From positions 1,426,001-1,490,000 of the forward strand of contig NZ_CP021138.1 in the NCBI RefSeq assembly GCF_002162035.1: a stretch of 64,000 nucleotides of DNA, in the 5' to 3' direction. The position numbers were made by a program, and so were the translations under genes. Shown here in pieces: positions 36,253 to 46,790 of this stretch. The first letter of the stretch is position 1; each line of letters begins with the position of its first letter. The notes below the pieces were generated by a model that worked only from the letters and a program-made list of their open reading frames with translations, did no database searches and was not told the DNA's origin. This stretch comes from Sulfuriferula sp. AH1. GTDB lineage: Bacteria; Pseudomonadota; Gammaproteobacteria; Burkholderiales; Sulfuriferulaceae.

Positions 36253-37325
36253 GATTCTTCTACAGGAACCATCATCACCGGTCCGCCCTTATAGTTTAAT
36301 GCAGCAATTACATGCTCAGGCTGAAGAGCCTTCATGCATGAATGGTGCGTGCAATCCTGCTTGCAGTAACAATTCAGACATGACATGTCTGCCTGGATTG
36401 CAACTACATTATCGCCTTGCGGCTTAACTCTGTACGGATCGGTCGGCCCGCAGACAACCACCATAGGCTGACTGGATGAGGCCGCCAGATGCGCGGTACC
36501 CGTATCGTTACCTACCTGATATTTCGCATCGCGCGCCAATGGTACAATATCCAGGACTTCCGTCTCGCCGCACAAATTGACGATACCTTCGCCTGCCAGT
36601 TCGACAATAAGCCGGCAGTCCTCCATTTCGTCCTTGCCGCCAATCAGCACCACATGATCCACATCACTGGCCAGCAAGCGGCGCGCCAACTCAGCATACT
36701 TTTCTTCACCCCAGCGTTTCAGATAACCGGCTGCCTGGCATCCCGGATAAAAAATGGCATAGCGGCCGGGCACAAGAGCATGACGTTTCTGCAATTCCTG
36801 GGCATGTTGCTGATTACGATCGGGAATATGGAGCACAGGACGTGGCGTATTAACAGGAATGCCTGCGGCCTTTAGACCAGCGCGCATACGCTGCACCGGA
36901 TTAGGATCGCCAGGTATTTCCGGGCCGCTGATATTATAGGGCCGACTGGCATGATTACCGATCAAGTATCGCGTGACGTTACCGGTCAATTGCAAGAACA
37001 GCAGCATGAAGCGGGAACGATCGTTGGATTGCAAGTCGATGATCAAATCATAACGTTGGCGGCGAACTTGCTGCATCCATGCCCATATTGCTGACCATTT
37101 TCCTTTCCTGGCCCGAATATTGATTTTGCTGATATTGGCGAACCGAGAATCCCCGATAAATAACTTATCCCATGGCGGCAAGGTATTCAGGTCAATTTTG
37201 GCATGCGGAAATGCACGTGCCACATCTTCCATCACACAAGTCGACATTGCAACATCGCCTAACGCACTCCATTTGATAATCAGGATACGGCGTATGCTGG
37301 GGTCGTTAGGCAGATCAAAAAGCAT
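36249..37325 (-). CDS. glycosyltransferase family 9 (heptosyltransferase-like)
   Basis: A 358-residue ADP-heptose:LPS heptosyltransferase-family protein: ILIIKWSALGDVAMSTCVME at the N-terminus, FYPGCQAAGYLKRWGEEKYA (the variable G-x-x-x-x-K-R-W donor motif), VVLIGGKDEMEDC, and VGNDTGTAHLAASSSQPMVVVCGPTDP. It adds heptose or a related sugar to inner-core LPS. The C-terminus has a Cys cluster, MSCLNCYCKQDCTHHSCM, common in this subgroup. It follows hisG by 11 bases on the same strand. Confidence 0.92.
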   Translation of the reverse strand: MLFDLPNDPSIRRILIIKWSALGDVAMSTCVMEDVARAFPHAKIDLNTLPPWDKLFIGDSRFANISKINIRARKGKWSAIWAWMQQVRRQRYDLIIDLQSNDRSRFMLLFLQLTGNVTRYLIGNHASRPYNISGPEIPGDPNPVQRMRAGLKAAGIPVNTPRPVLHIPDRNQQHAQELQKRHALVPGRYAIFYPGCQAAGYLKRWGEEKYAELARRLLASDVDHVVLIGGKDEMEDCRLIVELAGEGIVNLCGETEVLDIVPLARDAKYQVGNDTGTAHLAASSSQPMVVVCGPTDPYRVKPQGDNVVAIQADMSCLNCYCKQDCTHHSCMKALQPEHVIAALNYKGGPVMMVPVEES

Positions 37326-37336
37326 ATTATTCAGAT

Positions 37337-37978
37337 TCAGTCGGCTTTGACCGCCTGCGCGAAAGTATCCAGCAAAGGCTGGATTTCTGCACGTTTAAGT
37401 TTGAGTGCTGCCTGATTCACGACCAGCCGGGAGCTGATATCCATGACATCGGCAACGGCAACCAGACCATTGGCTTTCAGCGTGCTGCCGCTGCTGACCA
37501 GATCCACAATGACATCAGCCAACTTCACCAGCGGCGCTAATTCCATGGAACCGTACAACTTGATCAAATCCACGTGCACACCTTTGGCGGCAAAATACTC
37601 TCGTGCGGTTTTCAGGTATTTGGTCGCCACACGCAATCGCGCACCTTGACGGACAGCCTGTTCATAATCAAATGCAGGATGTGCGGCAACCATCATCTTG
37701 CACTTGGCAATTTTCAAGTCCAGCGGCTGATACAAGCCTTCACCGCCATGCTCAATCAGCACATCCTTACCGGCCACGCCCATATCTGCCGCCCCATATT
37801 GCACGTATGTCGGCACATCAGTGGCGCGAATGATAATCAGGCGTACATCCGCTTGATTTGTGCCAATGATCAGTTTCCTCGATTTTTCGGGATCCTCGCG
37901 CGGCACGATACCGGCTGCCTCCAGCAATGGGAGCGTTTCCTGAAAAATACGTCCTTTGGACAAGGCGATAGTAATCAT
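37337..37978 (-). CDS. hisG: ATP phosphoribosyltransferase, short form (HisG)
   Basis: A 213-residue enzyme of the first step of histidine synthesis (ATP + PRPP to phosphoribosyl-ATP). Motifs: [40 protein letters not shown], and the PRPP loop [15 protein letters not shown]. It lacks the C-terminal regulatory ACT-like domain, so it should need HisZ, which is not in this window. Start set at 37978 ([10 protein letters not shown]) because GAAGGGGAAAAC precedes it; the frame runs 12 codons further up. It follows murA by 10 bases. Confidence 0.96.
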   Translation of the reverse strand: MITIALSKGRIFQETLPLLEAAGIVPREDPEKSRKLIIGTNQADVRLIIIRATDVPTYVQYGAADMGVAGKDVLIEHGGEGLYQPLDLKIAKCKMMVAAHPAFDYEQAVRQGARLRVATKYLKTAREYFAAKGVHVDLIKLYGSMELAPLVKLADVIVDLVSSGSTLKANGLVAVADVMDISSRLVVNQAALKLKRAEIQPLLDTFAQAVKAD

Positions 37979-37988
37979 GTTTTCCCCT

Positions 37989-39480
<1,492 letters not shown>

Positions 39481-39489
39481 TTCAATATC

Positions 39490-40245
39490 TCAATGTCGCA
39501 GCTTGTAGCCGCGTTGTAATAAAATCAAACTAAATACGGATAATGCCACAAAGCACACGAGCACGACTAGCAAGCTCAAGCCCGGCGTAACATCACTCGC
39601 GCCAAAAAAACCATAGCGAAAACCGTCGATCATGTAAAAGATCGGATTGAAGCGGGACACGGTTAACCAGAACGGAGGTAAGGAATGTATGGAATAAAAC
39701 ACGCCTGACAGGAAAGTCAGCGGCATGATGATGAAATTCTGGAATGCGGCAAGCTGGTCGAACTTCTCGGCCCAGATACCGGCAATCACACCCAACGCGC
39801 CCAAAATACCGCTACAAACAAGGGCAAACAAAACCAGCCATAGCGGATGATCGATAGATACCGAGGTAAAAGCCAGTGTCACCACGAACACGCCCAAACC
39901 GACCACCAGCCCTCGCGCAATCGCGGCGACAAGATAAGCTGCAAAAAACTCCAGATAGGATAATGGCGACAATAATACGAAAACAATGTTGCCGGTTATC
40001 TTGGATTGAATAAGGCTGGATGAGCTATTGGCAAAAGCATTCTGCAACATCGACATCATTACCAGACCGGGCACTAAAAAAGCAGTATAACTGACCCCCG
40101 GATAAACCTGCACATGCTCGGCTAGCACATGTGAAAAAATCAACAAATACAACAAAGCCGTGATGACAGGGGCCAATACGGTCTGAAACGAGACTTTCCA
40201 GAACCGCAACAGCTCTTTATAAAGCAACGTATAAAAGCCGATCAT
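39490..40245 (-). CDS. ABC-2 type permease (YadH-like)
   Basis: A 251-residue ABC-2 permease with six membrane helices: TVLAPVITALLYLLIFSHVL, SSSLIQSKITGNIVFVLLSP, LSYLEFFAAYLVAAIARGLV, LTFLSGVFYSIHSLPPFW and the closing SVFSLILLQRGYKLRH. It pairs with the ATPase whose 3' end overlaps its start by 4 bases. The match is to E. coli YadH/NodJ-type exporters. Position between mla genes and murA is a conserved betaproteobacterial arrangement; its substrate is unknown. Confidence 0.93.
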   Translation of the reverse strand: MIGFYTLLYKELLRFWKVSFQTVLAPVITALLYLLIFSHVLAEHVQVYPGVSYTAFLVPGLVMMSMLQNAFANSSSSLIQSKITGNIVFVLLSPLSYLEFFAAYLVAAIARGLVVGLGVFVVTLAFTSVSIDHPLWLVLFALVCSGILGALGVIAGIWAEKFDQLAAFQNFIIMPLTFLSGVFYSIHSLPPFWLTVSRFNPIFYMIDGFRYGFFGASDVTPGLSLLVVLVCFVALSVFSLILLQRGYKLRH

Positions 40246-41144
40246 GATTGCCCCATAATCTGGACAAATATGTCTTCAAGATCCGGCTGCGTCAGTGCGA
40301 TTTCATTCACGCTGATCCCGGCCAGGCGCAAACTGGCCAAAATACCTTCAATCTCGGCAGGCATCCTTAGGCCGAAGGTGTATACGTTATCTGTATACCT
40401 GACAACTCGCGACTGGATATCTGCCGGCAGCACGTTGGGATGTATGCCAATCTGCAACTGCAACTCGTTTGCATTCTTTAACAGATTAGCGGTTTTATCA
40501 AGCGCAACAATCTGCCCTTGCTTCAGCATGGCGACACGGTCACATAAGGCTTCCGCTTCTTCCAAATAGTGCGTGGTCAGGATAATGGTATGACCTGCAA
40601 CATTGAGTTCACGCACGAAGCTCCATAAGGACTGGCGCAATTCCACATCCACGCCCGCCGTCGGTTCATCCAGAATAATCACCGGTGGCTTATGCACCAA
40701 AGCCTGTGCAACCAGTACACGGCGCTTCATTCCGCCGGATAATGCGCGCATATTGGTATCAGCTTTATCAAGCAAGCCGAGATTAGCCATGATTTCATCG
40801 ACCCAGTCGTCATTATGCCGCAACCCAAAATAACCGGATTGAATGCGCAAATTTTCCCGAACCGTAAAAAACGGATCATAAGCCAGCTCCTGTGGCACTA
40901 CACCGAGTAATTGCCGGGCTGCACGATAATCGCGAACGACATCGTGTCCCATGATTTCTGCAGTACCACCATCTGCACGGGTAAGTCCCGCCAGAATGCT
41001 GATGAGCGTAGTTTTTCCAGCACCATTAGGGCCCAACAGAGCGAAGAATTCGCCGGGATAGACAGTCAGATCGACACCGCGCAAGGCATGTAATGCGCCG
41101 AAGTGCTTATGCAGCTGATGAATACGTATTGCGGGCGTGGTCAC
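40242..41144 (-). CDS. ABC transporter ATPase (YadG-like)
   Basis: A 300-residue ATPase: Walker A LLGPNGAGKTTLISILAGL, signature LSGGMKRRVLVAQALVH, Walker B VIILDEPTAGVDVELR, and switch His in ILTTHYLEEAEAL. After residue 220 comes a 75-residue tail (LQLQIGIHPNVLPADIQSRV) typical of YadG. It drives the permease gene that follows. It starts 6 bases after mlaB. Confidence 0.94.
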   Translation of the reverse strand: MTTPAIRIHQLHKHFGALHALRGVDLTVYPGEFFALLGPNGAGKTTLISILAGLTRADGGTAEIMGHDVVRDYRAARQLLGVVPQELAYDPFFTVRENLRIQSGYFGLRHNDDWVDEIMANLGLLDKADTNMRALSGGMKRRVLVAQALVHKPPVIILDEPTAGVDVELRQSLWSFVRELNVAGHTIILTTHYLEEAEALCDRVAMLKQGQIVALDKTANLLKNANELQLQIGIHPNVLPADIQSRVVRYTDNVYTFGLRMPAEIEGILASLRLAGISVNEIALTQPDLEDIFVQIMGQS

Positions 41145-41150
41145 GACAGT

Positions 41151-41417
41151 TCAGGCGGAAATATAATTTTCCACACCATACAGCGCGGCCAAATTTTCAA
41201 GATTTTCAGGCAGGTTGATGCAATGCAACTGTTTACCCATACGCTCAGCTTCCCTGCGACAAGCTAAAATCAGCGCCAGTGCAGTGGAGTCCAGTCCCCG
41301 CAGTGCCGAGAAGTCGAATACATCATTCCCTTTTTCCAAGACAGCAATAGCTTCGGCCAATTGGACTGTGGCTGTAGCAATGGTTACTTCTCCCGAAACA
41401 GGATAAATATTGCTCAT
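41151..41417 (-). CDS. mlaB: phospholipid transport STAS-domain protein MlaB
   Basis: An 88-residue STAS protein. Its core reads VFDFSALRGLDSTALALILA, where the conserved S-T after D is the usual regulatory spot, followed by ACRREAERMGKQLHCINLPE and a helix with NLAALYGVENYI. MlaB binds MlaF in the inner-membrane MlaFEDB complex and is needed for its ATPase. It starts 12 bases after mlaC. Confidence 0.9.
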   Translation of the reverse strand: MSNIYPVSGEVTIATATVQLAEAIAVLEKGNDVFDFSALRGLDSTALALILACRREAERMGKQLHCINLPENLENLAALYGVENYISA

Positions 41418-41429
41418 TCGTTGTATAAC

Positions 41430-42068
41430 TTATTTGGAGGTTGTTGCGGCAGCATGATTTTGCTGATTACGTGCCGCCAGCGTATGAATCAGGCTATCAA
41501 CGCCGTTTTTGCGGATTTCCGCACCGAAAGAACCGCGATAATTCAGAACCAGACTCACACCATCTATCGCCACATCATAAACCTTCCAGCCAGTTGGCGT
41601 TTTCTCCATACTGTAATCTATGGGAATAGGCTGTGCACCTGGCTGCTTGACTTGGGTTTGCACTGTCACATCCGTCGCGCCGGCAACCATCGTAAAAGGT
41701 TTAAACTCAATCACCTGATTATTGAATGCAGCCAAAGCATTGGAGTAGGTACGCACCAGCAGAGTACGAAACTCTTTAACCAGCGCTTGCTGCTGTGCCG
41801 GCGTTGCTTGCCGCCAATAGCGTCCAACAGCCAGCATCGTCATTTGATTAAAATCGAAATGCGGCAATACCTTGGCATCAATCAACGCATAAAGCTTTTG
41901 TGTATCGTTTGTCACCGTTTTATCGCGCTTAAGAATGGCAGTGACTTCCTGAGTCGTCGTCTTTACCAGCACATCAGGGGCCATTTCATCAGCACGTGCT
42001 GACAAGCTGCATGTCATGACCAGTCCCGCAATTAGAAAACAGCTTAGCTTCTTAAACAGATTAAACAT
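41430..42068 (-). CDS. mlaC: periplasmic phospholipid-binding protein MlaC
   Basis: A 212-residue Ttg2D/MlaC protein with a signal peptide (KKLSCFLIAGLVMTCSLSARA, cut after ARA) and the family core: LIDAKVLPHFDFNQMTMLAV, GRYWRQATPAQQQALVKEFR, LLVRTYSNALAAFNNQVIEF, and GVSLVLNYRGSFGAEIRKNG near the end. It ferries phospholipid across the periplasm between the MlaFEDB complex and an outer-membrane partner. A TolC-type gene precedes it; no mlaA is present here. Confidence 0.95.
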   Translation of the reverse strand: MFNLFKKLSCFLIAGLVMTCSLSARADEMAPDVLVKTTTQEVTAILKRDKTVTNDTQKLYALIDAKVLPHFDFNQMTMLAVGRYWRQATPAQQQALVKEFRTLLVRTYSNALAAFNNQVIEFKPFTMVAGATDVTVQTQVKQPGAQPIPIDYSMEKTPTGWKVYDVAIDGVSLVLNYRGSFGAEIRKNGVDSLIHTLAARNQQNHAAATTSK

Positions 42069-42121
42069 ATTGTTATTCGCTTACAAAAATTAGGTTGACT
42101 GGAAATTAGAATGTCAACCCG

Positions 42122-43477
42122 CTATTTAGTTTCACCGATAGCGCGGGATAATTGCGCTACATTCATATTGTAATCATTGACTGTACGCAGATACTCGGCT
42201 TGAGTGAGTGCATAGGTTTTCAATGCATCTGCCACTTTATCTGCCTTTTCCAGTCCTGCATTAAAGTCGGCCAGTGAGGTGATCATCCAGCGTCTTCCGG
42301 CTGCAGCGCCGTCAGCCAATTGTTGCTGCGCCTTATAATTGGCCTGAACCTGGTTATAGGCTTCTGCCACCTGGAACGGAATGCCTGCCTGGGCAAATTG
42401 CGTTTTATAATTCAACGCCTCCAAATTAGCCTGCGCTTGCGCGACTTGTGCCGGAACCACACCAAACGCCATGTCCCATTTCATTCCCACTACCGGAGTT
42501 AAACCAGCGTTATTGTATGGATCGTACACATACGGGTTATTAAGCGTATCGCGGCGCGAAGCAAAATTGGCTTGTCCAATGATACCCGCATAAACATTTG
42601 GATACATTTCAGCCTTTTTCGCAGCAACCAGCGCCCGACGTGCGCGCATGCCGGCTTCGAGCTGCGCCATTTCCGGGCGATCGGCAACTGCACGCGACTC
42701 AAAATCAGCAAGCGTGCCGGCAGGTAATGGCACTGGGGTCAGACTGTCATCTGCCACCTCAAGTTTACTGTCCAGACCAACGCCAGTAAGCAGTTTTAAT
42801 CCGTCCAGGCTGATCTTCTCGATTGCCGTGGCCTGACTCAGGTATTTGCCCAACATGCCATCCGCAGCTTGCAGCGCATACAAATCCGATTGTTTCGACT
42901 CGCCATTATCGTCTTTCAGATTTTTCTTGACTCGACCAAGCGCATCGTTCAAACGGCTTTGCACATCTTCCAACAAACGGCGTGAATCCCGTGCGGTCAA
43001 ATAACCATAATAGGCGCGTTTCACGTCCATCACAGTATCAGCCTGGCTGATGCGGACATCTCCGCGTTTGACGTCAATGTTACCCTTCGCCGCTTCACTG
43101 TATTGTTCAACCTTACCAAATGTATAAAGCGGCTTAATTAATGCAAATTGCAATGAAGTCCAGTCTGACAATCCGCCGGGAAATGGCCCGTCAGTACGGG
43201 GAGTCGTACCTGAAGTCGCTCCATTTTGATAAAAACCACCGGAAACTTGCGGCGCCAGTCCAATAAATATGTTCGCACTGACACGCAAACCGTCGTTACC
43301 CTTGGCCTCGTCCAGCAATGCTCGCGCAGATTCGACCAGTTGTTCCCGTTCCTTGATGCGCGGATCGGCATTCAGACTCATTTGCACTGCTTCAGTAAGA
43401 TTCACCACCTGAGCGGAGACGGCCATGGGTGAAGCTAGCGCCATAGCAAGCATGATACTTATTGGATTTTTATTCAT
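42122..43477 (-). CDS. TolC family outer-membrane protein inside the mla operon
   Basis: A 451-residue protein with a signal peptide (ISIMLAMALASPMAVSAQ) and the two OEP repeats of TolC-type trimers: LTEAVQMSLNADPRIKEREQ at the N-terminus, SLQFALIKPLYTFGKVEQYS before the first strands, and GMKWDMAFGVVPAQVAQAQA in the second half, each followed by long Ala/Gln-rich helices. It would form a beta-barrel with a periplasmic helical tunnel. It lies between mlaD (8-base overlap) and mlaC (53-base gap), so it is almost surely co-transcribed with them. Confidence 0.92.
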   Translation of the reverse strand: MNKNPISIMLAMALASPMAVSAQVVNLTEAVQMSLNADPRIKEREQLVESARALLDEAKGNDGLRVSANIFIGLAPQVSGGFYQNGATSGTTPRTDGPFPGGLSDWTSLQFALIKPLYTFGKVEQYSEAAKGNIDVKRGDVRISQADTVMDVKRAYYGYLTARDSRRLLEDVQSRLNDALGRVKKNLKDDNGESKQSDLYALQAADGMLGKYLSQATAIEKISLDGLKLLTGVGLDSKLEVADDSLTPVPLPAGTLADFESRAVADRPEMAQLEAGMRARRALVAAKKAEMYPNVYAGIIGQANFASRRDTLNNPYVYDPYNNAGLTPVVGMKWDMAFGVVPAQVAQAQANLEALNYKTQFAQAGIPFQVAEAYNQVQANYKAQQQLADGAAAGRRWMITSLADFNAGLEKADKVADALKTYALTQAEYLRTVNDYNMNVAQLSRAIGETK

Positions 43478-43985
43478 GGCTGTGAACTCCTGTATTAGGG
43501 GCTGGAACGCGAGCTGGATCAGCTTTAGGCGCGTCTGATGCTTTATTATATAGAAATTGACTGATTAAATTTTCCAATACCACCGCTGATTGCGTAATTT
43601 TAATTTTATCGCCTGCAGCAAGGTTTTTTGCATCACCGCCGGGTTCCAGCGCCAGATACTGCTCGCCTAACAAACCAGAAGTCATGATAGCCGCAGAGGT
43701 ATCTTTTGGAAAAACATAGCGATCATCGAGTTTCAAGCTTACTTGCGCTTCAAAGGTGTTATTGTCGAAACGAATATCGCTCACCCGCCCGACAACGACC
43801 CCCGCACTTTTGACGGGCGCCCGGATTTTCAAGCCGCCAATATTGCTGAAATCAGCGTGTACGGTATAGCTGTGCGTCGTACCGAAGCTGCTCATGTTGC
43901 CGACCTTCAATGCCAAACCCAAGAGAGCTGCCAAACCCGCAACAACAAATAGCCCGACCCAGAAATCTAGCGTGGCTCTTTCCAT
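43470..43985 (-). CDS. mlaD: phospholipid transport MCE-domain protein MlaD
   Basis: A 171-residue MCE protein: one N-terminal membrane helix (FWVGLFVVAGLAALLGLALKV), then the MCE barrel at about 38-115 (YTVHADFSNIGGLKIRAPVK, SAGVVVGRVSDIRFDNNTFE, ASAAIMTSGLLGEQYLALEP-like loop) and a helix AVVLENLISQFLYNKAS. MlaD hexamers form the periplasmic pore ring on MlaFE. Its 3' end overlaps the TolC-like gene by 8 bases. Confidence 0.95.
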   Translation of the reverse strand: MERATLDFWVGLFVVAGLAALLGLALKVGNMSSFGTTHSYTVHADFSNIGGLKIRAPVKSAGVVVGRVSDIRFDNNTFEAQVSLKLDDRYVFPKDTSAAIMTSGLLGEQYLALEPGGDAKNLAAGDKIKITQSAVVLENLISQFLYNKASDAPKADPARVPAPNTGVHSHE

Positions 43986-43988
43986 GTA

Positions 43989-44780
43989 TCACACCCCTCT
44001 GAACATAAACGCGGTTAATATAAAATCAAGCGCCAGGATCGCGAGCGAGGACATTACAACCGTACGAGTCGTTGCACGTGAGATGCCCTCTGCCGTCGGC
44101 ATAGCGTCATAGCCCTCGAATAACGCGATCGCCGTTACCGTAAAACCAAATACGGCACTCTTGATTACGCCGTTGAGCACGTCTTCACGCACATCAACTG
44201 CTGCCTGCATTTGTGACCAGAATGAACCTTCGTCGACACCGATCAGTACCACTCCTACCAGGTAACCGCCGAACACACCGACAATCGAAAAAATCGCCGC
44301 CAGCAGGGGCATGGAAATCACGCCACCCCAGAATCGGGGGGCAATCACCCGGGCGATAGGGTCAATCGCCATCATTTCCATGGCTTTTAATTGCTCAGTG
44401 GTTTTCATCAAGCCTACTTCCGCAGTAATTGCAGAGCCGGCACGACTGGCAAACAACAAGGCCGCCACCACGGGGCCCAGTTCACGCACCAGAGAGAGCG
44501 CTACCAACACACCAAGAGCCTGTTCGCTGCCATAAGTCTGCAGGGTTTCATAGCCTTGCAAACCCAGCACCATACCCACAAATAATCCGGACACGACGAT
44601 AATCACCAGCGACAACACGCCGCTCGCATAAATCTCCCGAATTATCAGATGAAAGCGCCGCCAGCTTGTTCCCGAGCGCCATAACACCTGCATCAGAAAC
44701 CGGGTTACGACGCCCATCGTCCAAACACTGTCAATGACATAATGCCCGAGACGGCTAATTACATTTTGCTTGGTTGCCAT
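43989..44780 (-). CDS. mlaE: phospholipid transport permease MlaE
   Basis: A 263-residue MlaE/YrbE permease with five to six membrane segments. Typical stretches are [60 protein letters not shown] and a terminal [20 protein letters not shown]. It starts at the stop of mlaF (1-base overlap) and ends 3 bases before mlaD. Confidence 0.96.
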   Translation of the reverse strand: MATKQNVISRLGHYVIDSVWTMGVVTRFLMQVLWRSGTSWRRFHLIIREIYASGVLSLVIIVVSGLFVGMVLGLQGYETLQTYGSEQALGVLVALSLVRELGPVVAALLFASRAGSAITAEVGLMKTTEQLKAMEMMAIDPIARVIAPRFWGGVISMPLLAAIFSIVGVFGGYLVGVVLIGVDEGSFWSQMQAAVDVREDVLNGVIKSAVFGFTVTAIALFEGYDAMPTAEGISRATTRTVVMSSLAILALDFILTAFMFRGV

Positions 44781-45589
44781 CAGCTACCGCTCCGCAATCC
44801 CAGATCAACGGCATAGTCGGGGGCCGGATAGTGGAATGGCACGGGTCCGTCTTCCTCGGCATGCACAAATTGATGCACAAACGGCAATTTGGATGCCCGT
44901 ATCTCATCAGGCGTACCTTCCGCTTCTACCACACCGTTGGAAATAAAATAAACATAATCAACTATTTTGAGCGATTCATGTATGTCATGCGTCACCACAA
45001 TGGAAGTCAGCCCCAACGCATCGGTCAAGCGCCTGATCAGATTGCCGATGATGCCTAGCGAAATAGGATCAAGGCCGGTAAATGGCTCATCGTACATGAT
45101 CAACATCGGATCGAGCGCCACCGCACGTGCCAGCGCCACACGGCGGGCCATACCACCGGATAACTCATGCGGCATCAACGTATGGGCACCACGCAAGCCA
45201 ACCGCATGCAGCTTCATCAACACCAGATCATGAATCATTTCTTCGGATAAATTGGTATGTTCACGCATCTGAAAGGCAATATTGTCAAACACCGTCATGT
45301 CGGTGAACAAGGCACCGAACTGGAATAGCATGCCCATTTTGCGCCGCATTTTATACAGCGCATCAACTCCGAGTTGATGAATGATCTCACCATCGACCCG
45401 CACCTCGCCTTGCGTAGGACGCAATTGGCCGCCTATCAGACGTAACAAGGTCGTTTTACCGCAACCGCTGCCGCCCATGATCGCAATCACTTTACCGCGT
45501 GGAGCGACCAAGTTTATCCCTTTCAAAACAGGGCGATCGCGATAAGCAAAAGACACATCGCGGATTTCGATGAGATTATCTGTGGGCAC
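44780..45589 (-). CDS. mlaF: phospholipid transport ATPase MlaF
   Basis: A 269-residue ATPase of the MlaFEDB complex: Walker [21 protein letters not shown], signature [19 protein letters not shown], Walker [18 protein letters not shown], and switch His [12 protein letters not shown]. The C-terminal tail after [13 protein letters not shown] is typical. It is the first gene of a minus-strand run that reaches hisG and the heptosyltransferase; the 147-base spacer to the divergent gene at 45737 must hold its promoter. Confidence 0.96.
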   Translation of the reverse strand: MPTDNLIEIRDVSFAYRDRPVLKGINLVAPRGKVIAIMGGSGCGKTTLLRLIGGQLRPTQGEVRVDGEIIHQLGVDALYKMRRKMGMLFQFGALFTDMTVFDNIAFQMREHTNLSEEMIHDLVLMKLHAVGLRGAHTLMPHELSGGMARRVALARAVALDPMLIMYDEPFTGLDPISLGIIGNLIRRLTDALGLTSIVVTHDIHESLKIVDYVYFISNGVVEAEGTPDEIRASKLPFVHQFVHAEEDGPVPFHYPAPDYAVDLGLRSGS

Positions 45590-45736
45590 GGCGTATTATA
45601 AGGATTTTAGAGGTTAGTATTCTAACCCGATATAGTCATTGCAACAAATATATCCGGTGCACAGAAACAGAAATCCGTTTGGTATTTAAGCTGCAACAGT
45701 GGCATCATAAGCATATATTGATTATGTTCAAACGCC

Positions 45737-46789
45737 ATGCAACTCGACCTGTTTTATGAAATCTCGCAGCCTCCGCAACTCCATCGCAGTGAAGCCGATG
45801 CATTTGAACAAACCCTGAACGAAATTGCCTTGGCAGATCGCCTGGGTTTCGGCTGCGCATGGCTGGTAGAACATCACTTCATGCGCGGTTATTCGCATTC
45901 ATCCAAGCCTGACCTGGTACTGGCAGCAGCCAGTCAACGCACCTGTAATATACGACTTGGCCTGGGTGTCACGCCGCTCCCCTATCACCATCCGATACAT
46001 GTAGCCGAGCGTGCGGCAACGCTGGACATCTTATCGAAAGGCCGATTTGAGTTAGGTATCGGACGCGGTTTTTCCCCTCAGGAATACACAGCTTTCGGTG
46101 CAGACATGCGCCACAGTCGCACGCTGACTGCCGAGTCACTAGCGATTCTGCAACTGGCTTTTTCGCGCCACCCGGTCACTTTCCATGGCGAGCACTATCA
46201 CCTGGATGCACTGGATATCCTGCCCTACTCGATTCAGCAGCCGCACCCCCCGATATGGACTGCTGCGGTAAGCCCGGATACTTTCATCTGGGCGGCGCAG
46301 GAGCAGCTCGGCATGCTGGCCGGCCCATTCAAGCCATGGATGATGGTTAAACAGGATATACGACATTATCTGGATGCATGGCAAGGAGCAGCCGCGCCCC
46401 GGGCAGGCATGACTGTCGGCATTCTGTGCCTGCCTGACGGCAAACGGGCAAAAGCACTCGCCAAGGACGCGCTGGTCTGGTTTTATCAGCAGCTATTTGC
46501 TACCACCCTGCCCGTGCTGGAAAAGCTTTATCCCAGCTACGAGCATTTCCATGACCTGGGGAAATTCCGTAATCTGCTGAAATTGGGCATCAACATGACT
46601 ATGCTCGAAACATTCGGCATGGTGGTAGTCGGCTCGCCTGCCGAATGCATCGAAAAACTGCAGAAATATCGCGAAGCAGGCGTTACCAACCTGCTTTGCG
46701 CAATTGGCGCAGGCGCCTTGGATACCGGGATTATTCAGGAATCAATGCAGTGCATCGCCAGTGAAGTGATGCCGGCATTACAAGACTGA
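45737..46789 (+). CDS. LLM-class flavin-dependent oxidoreductase
   Basis: A 350-residue luciferase-like monooxygenase fold protein: LDLFYEISQPPQLHRSEADA, ADRLGFGCAWLVEHHFMRGY, IRLGLGVTPLPYHHPIHVAE, and RFELGIGRGFSPQEYTAFGA, all conserved around the flavin site. It would use reduced FMN and oxygen (or F420 in some members); the substrate is unknown. The ATG lies 147 bases from mlaF and the epimerase gene follows after 1 base. Confidence 0.9.
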   Translation: MQLDLFYEISQPPQLHRSEADAFEQTLNEIALADRLGFGCAWLVEHHFMRGYSHSSKPDLVLAAASQRTCNIRLGLGVTPLPYHHPIHVAERAATLDILSKGRFELGIGRGFSPQEYTAFGADMRHSRTLTAESLAILQLAFSRHPVTFHGEHYHLDALDILPYSIQQPHPPIWTAAVSPDTFIWAAQEQLGMLAGPFKPWMMVKQDIRHYLDAWQGAAAPRAGMTVGILCLPDGKRAKALAKDALVWFYQQLFATTLPVLEKLYPSYEHFHDLGKFRNLLKLGINMTMLETFGMVVVGSPAECIEKLQKYREAGVTNLLCAIGAGALDTGIIQESMQCIASEVMPALQD

Positions 46790-46790
46790 T

